Source: a virus. From it: 40,856 nt of DNA. The notes under the pieces are model-generated. The model saw only the letters and a list, made by a program, of their open reading frames with translations. It did no database searches and was not told where the DNA came from. Position 1 is the first letter of the stretch. Each line of letters starts with the position of its first letter. Shown in pieces: positions 30,342-38,624 of the stretch. Both the position numbers and the translations under genes were made by a program. Location: IMG/VR virus record IMGVR_UViG_3300009034_000103, positions 1 to 40,856 of that record. One strand, 5' to 3'.

Positions 30342-32834
30342 TTGCCTGTTGATTTCGATCAATGTATGTCCGATATGACGGGAAAAGTCGATAATCCAGA
30401 AGCTTTTTGTGCGGCTAAATGTAAAGAAGAAACTGGAGAATGGCCAGCTGAAGAAAGTATCAGACAACGGATAAGTAAGGCATATCAGAAACAACTAAGA
30501 GAAGGGTTTAGTTGGGTTGGCAAAATAGACATAGAAAGTTTGGGATTTGCCAAAAGCAATTTGGTTAAAGTTGTGGCACTTCATCCCATAACAACTTATC
30601 ATCCTGGACAGTGGCCAGAGATCCGCCATTATGTAGAGCCCGAACTTGAAAAAGTCGCAAGATCATTTAAAGGTGGATACATAAATCTAGACCATTATTG
30701 GCTTTACAACCCTCCATATGAAATTGTTAGTTCCGAATGGGAAGATGGCAGAATTGAGATGTTATGCTATGTTCCCGATGAAATTATTACAAAAATAAAG
30801 AACGGACAAATATCGAAAGTCAGTGTTGACATGGACTGGAAAATTCTCCGTAATATGAATGGAGTTATTCCAGAAGGATTAACGGGACTTGGTGTTGCCT
30901 TTCTCGAAAAACTTACGCCTGGAGACCCACATACTTCTGTAGAACTTTGGAACGCTTGGGGGGAGGTAGTGAGAAAAACGTGGAAAGGACGTCCAGAGAC
31001 AGTAAAGCTTAACGAAGCTATTTTGCCTCGCGGAATTACCGTTCCAAAAGTTTTACAAGAGTTTTATGGTGAAGCCGAATACGTTCTTGGTTTTTGGCGC
31101 GATCCCGCACTTTTCATGGAAGAACACTTCCAATCATTTTACATCGATAAAGGAAGAGGCATTCAAGCCATTATTGGGCGTTTAAGATCAACTCCAGAAA
31201 AAAAACTGTTCCAATCAATTTTCTTCAGTAGAGATCAGCATTGGACCGATCAGTCCATAAAGGAATGGTTCGCAGATCATCCACGTTACATATCTAAAGC
31301 TTATTCTCCAAAACTACTGCAAGAAGGAGGCTCGCCGAAAGTGGCAACGGAAATACCAGCCGCTTCGACAGCGAGGAAAAAAATAATGTCAACAAAAATA
31401 AAACACGAGGGAAATTCAGGAGCGCAAAGAGCGAAAGATCATTTCGATATCACCGATGAAAAATGGGACGCTATGACGGACGAAGAAAAACAAGCCAAAA
31501 TTGATGCCCTTCCAGAACTAGAAGAAACAGGTATTCGTTTCCAAGATGGGAAAGATCACGGTTGTGGAGATGACGAAGTCTGGGATGCCGAAGCCGACGC
31601 TTGTGTCGCAAAGAAAACGGCCTCGGAAGCAATTCTTAACGAATACTATACAAAGCCAGCGAGAACCATTGTTCGGAAATTGATTAAGGAAGGCAAAATA
31701 ACATTCCAAGACGTACTACCCGAGCCATCGAAGCCACCAACAGAAACTCCAGGAGCTCCACCAGAAGTTGAGCATCCCGCATGTGTCGTCGGAACCACTT
31801 ATGATAAGGAACAGAAAAAATGTGTTCCATCGCAAGGTGCCGTTGAACCGATAACTGATGAACCGCCAGTTTCACCTTCCGTCGGAGTGCCCGAAGTTTC
31901 TCCAGTAACGGCGCCCGAAACATCACCTTCAATCGGCGAACTTATTGAGGCTGGAAAGAAACTGAAGGAAATGCGATCTGCGGAAGAAGTGAAAACGGAA
32001 CTTACAACGATAGTTCAAAAACGCGAGGAACTTTATTCGCAAGTGGACGCATTATGGCCTCAAGAGGAAGCACTTCAGGCAGAATTGGAAGCGATAATCC
32101 AGGCAGAAGTGGGAGCGGCTATTGCGGAGCCTATGGCAGTTGAGGAAGGAATGAAATGGCTTGTTACTGACGCCATGCCAACTATTATAGGTGAACAAGA
32201 AGAAGAAGGACCGTTTCAGTGTCCGTATTGCGAGGCCGAACCATTTGATACAAAGGAAGCCCTAGAAACACATATATCAACGGATCATTCAGAGGCACTT
32301 CAAGAATTTTGGGGAAGATCATACAGACTACCAACAATCGCGAAGTTCATTAAAGAGGAAGGCGCACGACGTCTAGAAAAACTCCTAACTGGCAAAATGA
32401 CTCCAACACAAAAAATGGCTTCACAAATAAAAGACATGGAACGACGCATGACAATACTTGTTCAGCAAGCCACGGAAAACGAACAACGTTGGATACGATC
32501 ACCTCATTATAAAACCGTAAGCCTGAAAATGGCTAAGGAAATCGAAGATGCTAAAAGAGCCGTTCGTTCAAAGGAAATCCAACTCAAGGCTGTAACCGAC
32601 AGACTTGAAGAACTGGGGAAAATCATAAAAGAAGGCGATGCAGTTTCCAGACAACAAGTTTTGGAACTACTTGCCCCAACATTTCCCACAATGATGGGCG
32701 GAAGAGGAAGGATGAAAACGACGGTCGGAAAAGGTCACTATCAAACGTTACCTGGACTCCCAGCCCATACTATAATCAGAAACAGACTGGAGCGAATCAG
32801 GTCGCAAGTCAAAGGACTTCCAACTGTTTTGTAA
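30342..32834 (+). CDS. Prohead protease fused to scaffold-like region
   Basis: It has 830 residues with a TTG start. Residues 1-40 hold a short Cys-containing domain. Residues 70-215 form a protease-like domain: INLDHYW (His118), SKVSVDMDW (Ser161) and LTPGDPHTSVELWN, as in HK97/S78-type maturation proteases. Two EGF-like CGDDEVWDAEADAC / CVVGTTYDKEQKKC boxes (about 405-500), a Pro-rich linker, coiled coils and a C2H2 finger (about 627-650) follow. An in-frame ATG at 31386 with GAGG upstream could give a separate scaffold. It shapes and processes the prohead. Confidence 0.78.
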   Translation: MPVDFDQCMSDMTGKVDNPEAFCAAKCKEETGEWPAEESIRQRISKAYQKQLREGFSWVGKIDIESLGFAKSNLVKVVALHPITTYHPGQWPEIRHYVEPELEKVARSFKGGYINLDHYWLYNPPYEIVSSEWEDGRIEMLCYVPDEIITKIKNGQISKVSVDMDWKILRNMNGVIPEGLTGLGVAFLEKLTPGDPHTSVELWNAWGEVVRKTWKGRPETVKLNEAILPRGITVPKVLQEFYGEAEYVLGFWRDPALFMEEHFQSFYIDKGRGIQAIIGRLRSTPEKKLFQSIFFSRDQHWTDQSIKEWFADHPRYISKAYSPKLLQEGGSPKVATEIPAASTARKKIMSTKIKHEGNSGAQRAKDHFDITDEKWDAMTDEEKQAKIDALPELEETGIRFQDGKDHGCGDDEVWDAEADACVAKKTASEAILNEYYTKPARTIVRKLIKEGKITFQDVLPEPSKPPTETPGAPPEVEHPACVVGTTYDKEQKKCVPSQGAVEPITDEPPVSPSVGVPEVSPVTAPETSPSIGELIEAGKKLKEMRSAEEVKTELTTIVQKREELYSQVDALWPQEEALQAELEAIIQAEVGAAIAEPMAVEEGMKWLVTDAMPTIIGEQEEEGPFQCPYCEAEPFDTKEALETHISTDHSEALQEFWGRSYRLPTIAKFIKEEGARRLEKLLTGKMTPTQKMASQIKDMERRMTILVQQATENEQRWIRSPHYKTVSLKMAKEIEDAKRAVRSKEIQLKAVTDRLEELGKIIKEGDAVSRQQVLELLAPTFPTMMGGRGRMKTTVGKGHYQTLPGLPAHTIIRNRLERIRSQVKGLPTVL

Positions 32835-32863
32835 ACCAGTCGAAGGTGTTAGGTGCAACATGA

Positions 32864-32875
32864 GTTGGCGCCAAC
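32864..32875. repeat. Perfect 12-bp palindrome
   Basis: GTTGGCGCCAAC lies in the 70-bp gap between the protease/scaffold and decoration genes. Its left part (GTTGGCGCC) also occurs in the central arm of the cloverleaf RNA at 26005-26013. It may be a protein-binding site or a processing hairpin; the match may be chance. Confidence 0.4.
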
Positions 32876-32904
32876 ACAATCGAAAAAAATAGGAGAAAAA
32901 CATT

Positions 32905-33327
32905 ATGACAGATCGATATGCCGATGCGGAAGTAGGAGAAATGGTGTGGGAACTTTTTTCCCAACAAATGACAAACGATGAGTCAGTGACAATTGACAAA
33001 GGTGATGCCGTAACTCTCACAGACGGCTATACTGTTCAACCCTACGTTGGACACGAGGCCGATGCTGGAGATGTGGTTTTCGGTATCGCAACGGAAGATA
33101 TTGCCCAAAACGAAAGTGGACTTATTCTGGTCATAGGAGTTATCAAAGTAACATTCGGTGCGGCTGTTACCGCCTTTGCGGCGCTTAAGGCCGCGAACGA
33201 TGCGCTGTTAGATCCAGCTACGGCTGGAGATAATGCGCTTGTTTGTGGTAGAGCACTTCAAAAAGGCGCTGACGGCGACACTGGCCTAGTGCTGATAATG
33301 CCAAATAATAGTATAGCCCCGAGCTGA
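32905..33327 (+). CDS. Capsid decoration-like protein
   Basis: It has 140 residues, Ala/Gly/Val-rich and beta-barrel-like. The segments VTIDKGDAVTLTDGYTVQPY and DVVFGIATEDI and the Ala-rich middle recall DUF2190-type decoration or head-fibre proteins that sit between protease and major capsid protein. AGGAG precedes ATG. Its position supports the call. Confidence 0.7.
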   Translation: MTDRYADAEVGEMVWELFSQQMTNDESVTIDKGDAVTLTDGYTVQPYVGHEADAGDVVFGIATEDIAQNESGLILVIGVIKVTFGAAVTAFAALKAANDALLDPATAGDNALVCGRALQKGADGDTGLVLIMPNNSIAPS

Positions 33328-33332
33328 TAACC

Positions 33333-34346
33333 ATGTCTGAAGGAATACCAAAAGGCGTTATGGAACGGATAATGGCTGCCACTCGGGTACAGAACTTTAT
33401 GCCAAAACAATATAGTCCAATTTTACGAGAAGCCATCCTTTCTGATCCCGAGAAGGGAGACAACGAATGGCAGACAATGTTAGCAAACGCCAAAAGGAAT
33501 CCTTTCTTTAATTACGCACTGAAGGAAGGAAACTTCAAGGACGTTTCACAGGCTCTCGGCGTAATTCATGATCAAGTTGTTGAAGGGGCAGTTGCCGAAC
33601 AGATCGGACGTGAGATGTGCTGGGTCGTTCCAACCACACAGCCCATTGTAAGATTTATCCTAGCAAAACGAGGAACAGCTTACAAGGCTGGTCAAGGAAC
33701 CATCTTGTCATCTGCGGAACGATATACTAAGGCAGATTGCACCATCAACATAGAGCCTAAATCCAAGCAGTTCTGGTCTCAGTCTTTCTTCGAGGACGCC
33801 ACGTTTAACGTTCTTGAAAGGCAGACAGTGGAGATTGGATACGAACTTGGAGAAATTGAAACCACAGACGTTGTAACAAAGTTCGAAGGACTAACCGCCT
33901 CAAACTTGGCTGGAGGCGCAGCAGTAAGCATTAACACTGGTGTGAACTTCGGATGGTCTGATTGTGTAAAACTTTGGAAGGCAATTCGCAAAGCAAACTA
34001 TAGACCTGGCGCCATGATGATTAATCCTGATGAGGCAGAGGGATTATGGAATGACGACAAGTTCATAAGTGGCTTTTACTTCGGTAGTTTGATAGACGTT
34101 GCCAGAGGTGTACTGGGCACCAGTTATCTTGGTTTCAAGATACTGATGAGCTCCCTCGTTACCTCGGGAACGGTTACCATGACTGATGTTAGGCCACAAT
34201 ATGCGGGAGTTGCTTTGTGTATCCGCAGAGACGTTACCATCAAACCTTACGAAAATCCAGAGAAAGATCAATACGGCGTACAAGGAAGCACAAGATACGG
34301 CTTAAAGGAACTTCGGCAGACAGCCATCGCCAGAGGACCCAGCTAA
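33333..34346 (+). CDS. Major capsid protein, HK97 fold
   Basis: It has 337 residues. The N-terminal 60 residues are helical and probably form the scaffold arm removed or moved at maturation. The segments VPTTQPIVRFILAKRG and FEDATFNVLERQTVEIG, an Ala/Gly-rich P-domain-like part with MMINPDEAEGLW and the end RRDVTIKPYENP..YGLKEL match HK97-fold archaeal viral capsid proteins. It follows protease and decoration genes, the standard order. Confidence 0.82.
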   Translation: MSEGIPKGVMERIMAATRVQNFMPKQYSPILREAILSDPEKGDNEWQTMLANAKRNPFFNYALKEGNFKDVSQALGVIHDQVVEGAVAEQIGREMCWVVPTTQPIVRFILAKRGTAYKAGQGTILSSAERYTKADCTINIEPKSKQFWSQSFFEDATFNVLERQTVEIGYELGEIETTDVVTKFEGLTASNLAGGAAVSINTGVNFGWSDCVKLWKAIRKANYRPGAMMINPDEAEGLWNDDKFISGFYFGSLIDVARGVLGTSYLGFKILMSSLVTSGTVTMTDVRPQYAGVALCIRRDVTIKPYENPEKDQYGVQGSTRYGLKELRQTAIARGPS

Positions 34347-34358
34347 CAAACAGAGGAT

Positions 34359-34553
34359 ATGATCCTTATGGGAAAAGAAAAAATTCCCCATAACTGTGAA
34401 TCCGTTTGTGCTAACTCTGGGAACTTTGGAACAAACATAATTCGAGCCCCAAAGACTGTCGAAGGTGCCTTTGAAAAAGGCGAACGTATATCCGTATGCC
34501 AACTATGCCGAAACCAAAATCACTTCGTTGAAGTGAAGAAGGGATCTAAATGA
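34359..34553 (+). CDS. Small zinc-binding protein in head operon
   Basis: It has 64 residues (ATG 34359 or 34368). HNCESVC and CQLCRNQNH form a CxxxC..CxxC..H zinc site. It overlaps the next ATG by 4 bp (ATGA). A virion or assembly factor is likely from position; the function is unknown. Confidence 0.6.
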   Translation: MILMGKEKIPHNCESVCANSGNFGTNIIRAPKTVEGAFEKGERISVCQLCRNQNHFVEVKKGSK

Positions 34554-34996
34554 CTAATCAACCAGAAAAAAGTGCGATAAAATCGCGAATCAAAGACGCC
34601 GCTTATGCAATGGTAGCCGCTGTTAAAACTGTGTTAAGTCCAGCGATAGATTTGTCAGCGGCCAGTTCAACAACTACCATCATATTCATTGCGGATAGGA
34701 ATTACATTGTCAAGAGAATTATTGCCCATTATGTCGACGAAGCGTCCTCCGCGGATGCGGGCGTAAACTCTTCCGTTGGGCACAAGGTTGGTGCCACAGC
34801 AGACATAGACGAATTTTGTCTTTATACCTCCGAAGTGTCCCAAGCAGAAGGGACAGAAAAAGAACAAACCTTACTGGCAAGCGCCTTGGATAAAGGCGAC
34901 TTATTGACCGTCAGTGGACCAGCGACTCAGAAAACTGGTACAGGCGTCCTCCGTTACGTCATCGAACTACTTCCGAAATGCGATGTAGTTGACTAA
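34550..34996 (+). CDS. Structural beta-rich protein
   Basis: It has 148 residues. After an Ala-rich helix, strands such as TTTIIFIADRNYIVKRIIAHY and LRYVIELLP suggest a jelly-roll-like decoration or fibre fold. It is translated right after the small zinc protein and ends a head sub-operon, followed by a T7 tract. Confidence 0.6.
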   Translation: MTNQPEKSAIKSRIKDAAYAMVAAVKTVLSPAIDLSAASSTTTIIFIADRNYIVKRIIAHYVDEASSADAGVNSSVGHKVGATADIDEFCLYTSEVSQAEGTEKEQTLLASALDKGDLLTVSGPATQKTGTGVLRYVIELLPKCDVVD

Positions 34997-35125
34997 CAAA
35001 ACATAAATGCTTTCGAAACCAAACAGTTAATCCCCATTTTTTTAAAACTGATCAATCGGGTTCCGCCACCCCGCCCGAATCGTCATAGGATACCCCTATG
35101 GCGGTCGGGAAGCGAGGAATGGAAA
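34997..35125 (+). terminator. T7 tract and hairpins between head sub-operons
   Basis: TTTTTTT at 35037-35043 could end the capsid transcript. TTTTTTTAAAAC could also serve as a TATA-like element for the next genes. CATAGG (35084-35089) pairs with CCTATG (35095-35100), and TCGGG (35056-35060) can pair with CCCGA downstream. No gene is seen in this 129-bp spacer. Confidence 0.4.
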
Positions 35126-35440
35126 GTGATAATAAAAACTGGAACATCAAAAGCCACTTACGAAACCGCCAAAGTTTACCCTGGCGGGAAAGACGTAAAC
35201 ATTGTGCTTTCGAATACTGATGCCAACATAATGACAGTGAAAGTCTGGGGATATGTAACAAAGGGCGATACTACCAGCGGTGTGGAGATAAGGGCTGAAG
35301 GAGATTTAGCCGCTTCCACCGATGAAGAAGTTTCAGTGACCAAAGTTTACGAAGAGATAATTGTATCATTCAAAACCAAAACAGATCCAAATCATTCCGT
35401 CTATAAAATTCATGCGGCAATATCCAAAGTGGGCGTTTAA
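35126..35440 (+). CDS. Structural beta-sandwich protein
   Basis: It has 104 residues with a GTG start. Alternating strands (VNIVLSNTDANIMTVKVWGYV, EEVSVTKVYEEIIVSF) fit a small Ig-like or jelly-roll virion protein. GAGG lies upstream. It is not assigned; it may attach the neighbouring propeller to the capsid. Confidence 0.6.
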   Translation: MIIKTGTSKATYETAKVYPGGKDVNIVLSNTDANIMTVKVWGYVTKGDTTSGVEIRAEGDLAASTDEEVSVTKVYEEIIVSFKTKTDPNHSVYKIHAAISKVGV

Positions 35441-35442
35441 GT

Positions 35443-35676
35443 GTGGCCATTAAGTGGGGCAACTTCTCAGAGGCATTTAAAGCCATATATTACGCACTTA
35501 AAGGAATAACCGCACCCCCTAGTGGAAAAGATATAACAAAGATTGGTTTCTGGGAAGATGCGAATGGAGACATTAAATACATAAAGTTTTATGATGGCGC
35601 AGAGTTACTTTTTACATTAACCTTCAGTGATGCTGGAGCATCAAGCGCTGAAACTTGGAACGTAACGAGGACGTAA
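35443..35676 (+). CDS. Small structural protein
   Basis: It has 77 residues with a GTG start. The N-terminal helix has WGNFSEAFKAIYYAL, followed by strands KYIKFYDGAELLFTLTF and a Ser/Thr end. It begins 2 bp after the previous stop and lies 3 bp before the propeller gene. Its role is unknown; an adaptor for the propeller is an inference. Confidence 0.6.
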   Translation: MAIKWGNFSEAFKAIYYALKGITAPPSGKDITKIGFWEDANGDIKYIKFYDGAELLFTLTFSDAGASSAETWNVTRT

Positions 35677-35679
35677 TAA

Positions 35680-36726
35680 ATGTCGTCCACTCCAAAAGCC
35701 AAAAAAGAACATGCCTCTATGTTAATGACAGGACTCCCAATAAAACACTTAAACGAACATCGTCCATTTAACTTGACAGATGAACAAGGTTGGGACAGAT
35801 ATATCAGTTTGCCGCTAACTGGAAAGGAAGCTGTGGACGCTGTTGACCATGGACAAGGGGGTTGGGAAAAATACGGTCTTGTTTTAGACAAGGCTAGTTC
35901 TGGAAAATGGGATGAAAAACACGTTAATAGACCTTGTGTTATAAGGGTTGGAGATGAATGTTTCATGTATTACTGCGGTAGAAATAACGCCAATGTTTGG
36001 CAAATTGGTTTGGCGATACGAAGCGGTTTAAACCCGATAGGCGTGTTTACTAGATATGGCACAGACGGTCTGATTATTCCACGTAATACTGAAGGCACAT
36101 ACGACGCTGAAAGCGCGAGAGGGTTTTCCGTTATTTACGACCGTGAAGAAGGAAAATTCATAGGATGGTATGAAGGCAGAACTTATACACCGACACGCCA
36201 CATAATTAGATGCGAAAGTGCAGACGGAAAAACATGGAGCAATTTTACAAAAGTTTACGATTTAGATATTGACGACCAACAGCCGTGGGTTCTAAGAGTT
36301 GGGAGTTTATATTATTGTATTTATATGGATGGCACATTAAAAAACATTCACTTATTAACAAGTAATAACGGCATAAATTGGACAGATTACGGACAAATTA
36401 TTGACGTGGGCGGTGCTGGAGCGTGGGATGAAAATCAAGTTAATTACTGTAGCGTCTTTTGGAACATGGGTGTTTGGTATGCAATTTATCAAGGACAAGA
36501 TGCGGGTGGCGATAGGAGGGTTGGGATAGCTACTTCACCTAACGGTTTTAATTACACGAAACATCCGTTTAATCCGATTTTAGCTCTAGGCGAGGTAGGT
36601 GACCATGACCAAACAAGAGTTACTGCCCCGACGGGCTTTTTAGTCGTGGAAGATAAATATTATCTCTGGTACAATGGATTCGATGGATTAAATTATCGTA
36701 TTCTGTTAGCCTATATGCCAGTTTAA
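35680..36726 (+). CDS. GH43/GH32-like five-bladed beta-propeller
   Basis: It has 348 residues. Repeating blades show GKWDEKHVNRPCVIRVGDE, DAESARGFSVIYD, DDQQPWVLRVG, GAWDENQVNYCSVFW and HDQTRVTAPTGFLV, each with an acidic residue before a hydrophobic strand, as in GH43/GH32/GH62-type propellers. The Asp/Glu catalytic set cannot be verified by eye. Located in the head-to-neck gene group, it may be a capsid-side or neck-fibre glycan-binding protein or a glycosidase. It is distinct from the BNR propeller at 503. Confidence 0.72.
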   Translation: MSSTPKAKKEHASMLMTGLPIKHLNEHRPFNLTDEQGWDRYISLPLTGKEAVDAVDHGQGGWEKYGLVLDKASSGKWDEKHVNRPCVIRVGDECFMYYCGRNNANVWQIGLAIRSGLNPIGVFTRYGTDGLIIPRNTEGTYDAESARGFSVIYDREEGKFIGWYEGRTYTPTRHIIRCESADGKTWSNFTKVYDLDIDDQQPWVLRVGSLYYCIYMDGTLKNIHLLTSNNGINWTDYGQIIDVGGAGAWDENQVNYCSVFWNMGVWYAIYQGQDAGGDRRVGIATSPNGFNYTKHPFNPILALGEVGDHDQTRVTAPTGFLVVEDKYYLWYNGFDGLNYRILLAYMPV

Positions 36727-36727
36727 G

Positions 36728-37006
36728 GTGAAAGACTTGACCTTTCCAAAAGTCGGCAAAGCGTGTGGGACTTGTTCAATATGTGGGAAAACGATATGTA
36801 AGGACAGACCAACAGATGTTGCCTATTGCGACTGTCATTTATATTGTCCGCTTTGTGGAGAACGCATGACGGCATACACGCCTGATTTAGGAAAGGCGTA
36901 TAACCCAGAAAAAGGTTTATCGGTTCTTTACTGGTGCAACAATCCCGATGAACATGAAGAGCCATATTATAGTTCGCAAATGCCAGTGGAGGTTGAACTG
37001 GAATGA
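36728..37006 (+). CDS. Cysteine-rich zinc protein
   Basis: It has 92 residues with a GTG start. ACGTCSICGKTIC, CDCHLYCPLCG and WCNNPDEH give about ten Cys and two His, enough for two zinc sites. It overlaps the next gene by 4 bp. It may be a regulator or assembly helper; the function is unknown. Confidence 0.62.
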   Translation: MKDLTFPKVGKACGTCSICGKTICKDRPTDVAYCDCHLYCPLCGERMTAYTPDLGKAYNPEKGLSVLYWCNNPDEHEEPYYSSQMPVEVELE

Positions 37007-37257
37007 ATCCTCTTTATCCAGGCTTGGCTCGTGATATTTTGTACAAGTTGAGCCAAAGAAACTATAGATACACCGCATTAATGAAAGCAACGAAAGGCGC
37101 CAAGTGGTCACCACATTATTTCAGAAGAAGTTTAAAATGGCTATGTAAGGAAGGTTATGTGTCCCGTCCTGAAAAAAAGCGTGGAGAATATAAAATTACA
37201 GAGAAGGGACATGGATTGTTGAAAGCTCTCCCCACTCCAGAAAAGCCAAGTCTTTAG
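37003..37257 (+). CDS. Winged-helix protein
   Basis: It has 84 residues. Helices ARDILYKLSQRN, TALMKATKG and FRRSLKWLCKEGYV are followed by the wing EYKITEKGHGLL, the standard winged-helix order. Its ATG overlaps the upstream TGA. It lies just before the third paired-dyad element and could regulate the tail operon. Confidence 0.7.
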   Translation: MNPLYPGLARDILYKLSQRNYRYTALMKATKGAKWSPHYFRRSLKWLCKEGYVSRPEKKRGEYKITEKGHGLLKALPTPEKPSL

Positions 37258-37385
37258 GAGATTTTTCTGAGGGGTAGTATGCTATGTTGCCCCAATGTAC
37301 TCCTTTCTCTCTAGGGACAAAGCTCTGGTCAAGTGGGTTTCAACTGTGATAGTGGGAGGCTAGAAGAGGGGTATGATTTTTTTTT
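37258..37385 (+). ncRNA. Structured non-coding segment, 3-prime UTR or small RNA
   Basis: No gene is present in 37258-37608. GGGG 37271-37274 can pair with CCCC 37290-37293. TCAAGTGGG (37330-37338) and ACTGTGA (37344-37350) pair with TCACAGT (37401-37407) and CCCACTTGA (37410-37418): 16 bp with a small internal loop, spanning a T8 tract at 37378-37385. An alternative local fold up to the T8 is possible. No clear TATA box is upstream, so it may be a processed 3-prime end of the preceding transcript. Confidence 0.4.
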
Positions 37386-37468
37386 GATAGTGTATTTTAT
37401 TCACAGTTTCCCACTTGAAACTGCCCTCTGATGGTTTTTAATATTGATGTTGAAAATAATTTATAATA

Positions 37469-37514
37469 TGGCCTATTTAGCCATCATATATGTAAAACAT
37501 GGCTTAATAGGCCT
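37469..37514. repeat. Paired-dyad element, copy C
   Basis: TGGCCTATTTAGCCA (37469-37483) is identical to the first dyad of copy A. TGGCTTAATAGGCCT (37500-37514) is the second, centred 31 bp away. The right flank TATTTATTACATT is the reverse complement of the left flank of copy B, so this copy is inverted relative to B. It lies upstream of the tail operon, which begins at 37609. Confidence 0.75.
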
Positions 37515-37608
37515 ATATTTATTACATTGTTAGATGGTTACGTTTGGTTTTATAGTTTAGTCTTTACTGGTGGAGTAACGTATATTAAACATAAAAACAT
37601 CAGTAATC

Positions 37609-38172
37609 ATGTTATTAGGCGGCCTTATTGTGGTAGACTATTGTGAGTTAACCGATATTAAGCAACGGCTTGTCAGTGTTATGGAAGGTTCGGGAATTGC
37701 TGATTCGGGAACGGATACTACGCTAGTTGATGCCATGAGAGACGAAGTTGATGATCATTGGAACAATTACATTCTTGCCATAATTCGCGGAACTAATATT
37801 GGAGAGTCACGGAAAGTGACGGACTTTGTTAATGGTAACAACACGATAACAGTTAGTCCAGCCTTTACTGTCGCAATTGATTCCACTTCCGAATACGTCC
37901 TTTCTAAAGAAACAGAAGATTCAGAACTAAAAAGCATAAGAGACGACATGGAAGCTTATATCGACATGGAACTTAAAAACGTTGGTATCGCTGTACCACT
38001 ATCCGCAACAAACGACAACATAAAAGCCATATGTGCAGATCTTTGTGCTGGAACTTACATGCGACGCCGTGCACCATTGGCAGAAAAAAACACAGTATGG
38101 GACCTCGGAAACTCGCAACTTGAAAAATACATAAAGGCTAATTATGGGAAAGGACGGTTTCTGCGAGCATGA
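37609..38172 (+). CDS. Head-tail connector (adaptor) protein
   Basis: It has 187 residues. It starts at ATG 37609, about 24 bp from TATTAAAC, which suits a near-leaderless transcript; GTG 37630 is an alternative. The CELTDIKQRL helix, a beta-hairpin insertion (TVSPAFTVAIDSTSEYVL) and the helical IKAICADLCAGTYMRRRA end with QLEKYIKANYG resemble gp6/gp15-like neck adaptors. It precedes the gp10-like gene, the usual neck order. Confidence 0.72.
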   Translation: MLLGGLIVVDYCELTDIKQRLVSVMEGSGIADSGTDTTLVDAMRDEVDDHWNNYILAIIRGTNIGESRKVTDFVNGNNTITVSPAFTVAIDSTSEYVLSKETEDSELKSIRDDMEAYIDMELKNVGIAVPLSATNDNIKAICADLCAGTYMRRRAPLAEKNTVWDLGNSQLEKYIKANYGKGRFLRA

Positions 38173-38624
38173 GTTTAACAATAACATCGAATGTTGATGG
38201 ATTACTCAGTTGGCTACGAAGTCGAGGCAAGGCTGTTGAAGTTTATCGTGAAGAACTATTATACAGATCTGAACTTATTTTAACTGGAGAACTAAAGAAA
38301 ACAGCACCTGGCGGAATTAAAGAAACAGTAACTTCGCTTATTATGGGGAACGTTGTTAGAGTATGGCCAACACATCCCGCCGCTGGTTACGTTGAGCGAG
38401 GCACACGAGCCCACATAATTCGTCCAAGAGAAAAACAAGCATTACGTTTCGCAGTTATAGCCCCTGGAGGCATTATGGCTGGAGGAATGTACATTTTTGC
38501 CAAAGTGGTTCATCATCCAGGTTTTCCAGGGCGTTTCTTCATACGAGAGGCCGCAGAAAAAGCCAAGCCTAGAATAGTGGCATTGGTTCGTGAACTTTGG
38601 GAACGGGCGATGAGAAGTGCGTAA
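38169..38624 (+). CDS. HK97 gp10-like neck/tail completion protein
   Basis: It has 151 residues. LTGELKKTAPGG, GYVERGTRAHIIRPREKQALRF, VVHHPGFPGRFFIREA and a C-terminal helix are the hallmark order of HK97 gp10/gpFII-gpZ-type proteins (YVExGT..I.P..KALxF..V.HPG). It joins the connector to the tail. It overlaps both neighbours by 4-8 bp. Confidence 0.82.
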   Translation: MSLTITSNVDGLLSWLRSRGKAVEVYREELLYRSELILTGELKKTAPGGIKETVTSLIMGNVVRVWPTHPAAGYVERGTRAHIIRPREKQALRFAVIAPGGIMAGGMYIFAKVVHHPGFPGRFFIREAAEKAKPRIVALVRELWERAMRSA

